In this document: piece after piece, positions 32,809 through 32,832 of the stretch
How positions within the stretch are numbered: the stretch's first letter is position 1
Layout: every line of letters starts with the position of its first letter
DNA from: Pseudomonadota bacterium
Lineage (GTDB): Bacteria > Chloroflexota > UBA6077 > JAJPHF01
DNA length: 32,832 bases
Reading direction: 5' to 3'
Assembly (NCBI GenBank): GCA_021325365.1
Contig: JAJPHF010000091.1
Coordinates: forward strand, 1-32,832
Notes under the pieces: generated by a model
Seen by the model: only the letters and a program-made list of their open reading frames with translations
Databases searched by the model: none
Told to the model about the DNA's origin: nothing
Translations under genes and position numbers: made by a program

Positions 32809-32832
32809 GTGAACACCAAATACGCCGTCAAG
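32809..32832 (+). CDS. Start of a gene cut by the window end
   Basis: GTG at 32809 is six bases after a perfect AAGGAGG and opens the frame MNTKYAVK, which continues past the window. Eight codons are too few to name a product. Confidence 0.5.

Overview
The window is very GC-rich (third codon positions almost all G or C) and comes from a free-living bacterium. It carries many lipoproteins with long Ala/Pro/Thr-rich linkers after the lipobox, extended -10 promoters, and dense dispersed palindromic repeats. This combination resembles uncultured Chloroflexota or similar soil/subsurface lineages. That placement is inference: there is no rRNA operon here, and rho is the only housekeeping marker.

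Layout. 1-1300: an exported RidA-like protein (-) and a possible small membrane protein. 1352-3953: a metal-dependent amidohydrolase and a UbiD-type prenylated-FMN decarboxylase, closed by a hairpin terminator. 4039-7602: three tandem paralogous solute-binding lipoproteins with no permease or ATPase. 7603-8123: repeats. 8124-9557: a surface-type protein built from decapeptide repeats. 9558-10181: repeats, a promoter, and a stretch resembling the 3' domain of 23S rRNA in antisense. 10182-10841: an SH3b-3D cell-wall protein. 11176-12423: rho (-). 12990-15914: a multicopper oxidase with an N-terminal FecR-like domain. 15987-17159: another orphan solute-binding lipoprotein (-). 17219-19401: a YtcJ-type amidohydrolase overlapping a DUF188 gene. 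19600-26784: a complete peptide/nickel-type ABC operon (ATPase, binding protein, two permeases, ATPase) ending in a carbamoylase-like carbon-nitrogen hydrolase. 26957-27415: a membrane protein (-). 27729-28697: an ACMSD-like amidohydrolase. 29022-30252: a PanB-like enzyme and a second RidA. 30387-32717: two tandem iron-type solute-binding lipoproteins. 32809-end: the first codons of a further gene.

How the genes fit together. The content is dominated by uptake and small-molecule catabolism: seven solute-binding lipoproteins in total (six of them orphans), three amidohydrolases, a decarboxylase, a nitrilase-family enzyme, a PanB-like enzyme and two RidA proteins. This suggests scavenging of carboxylated or amide-containing compounds. 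Substrates cannot be read from sequence.

Noncoding structure is the most unusual aspect. At least four families of hairpin or palindromic repeats fill the intergenic regions. Several copies have been captured in frame into the peptide-transporter proteins, and one sits at a start codon flanked by a 9-bp direct repeat. Four intergenic terminators have perfect 15-19 or 21-bp stems but no T-tract. Most recognisable promoters share a GCTAYAMT-type extended -10.
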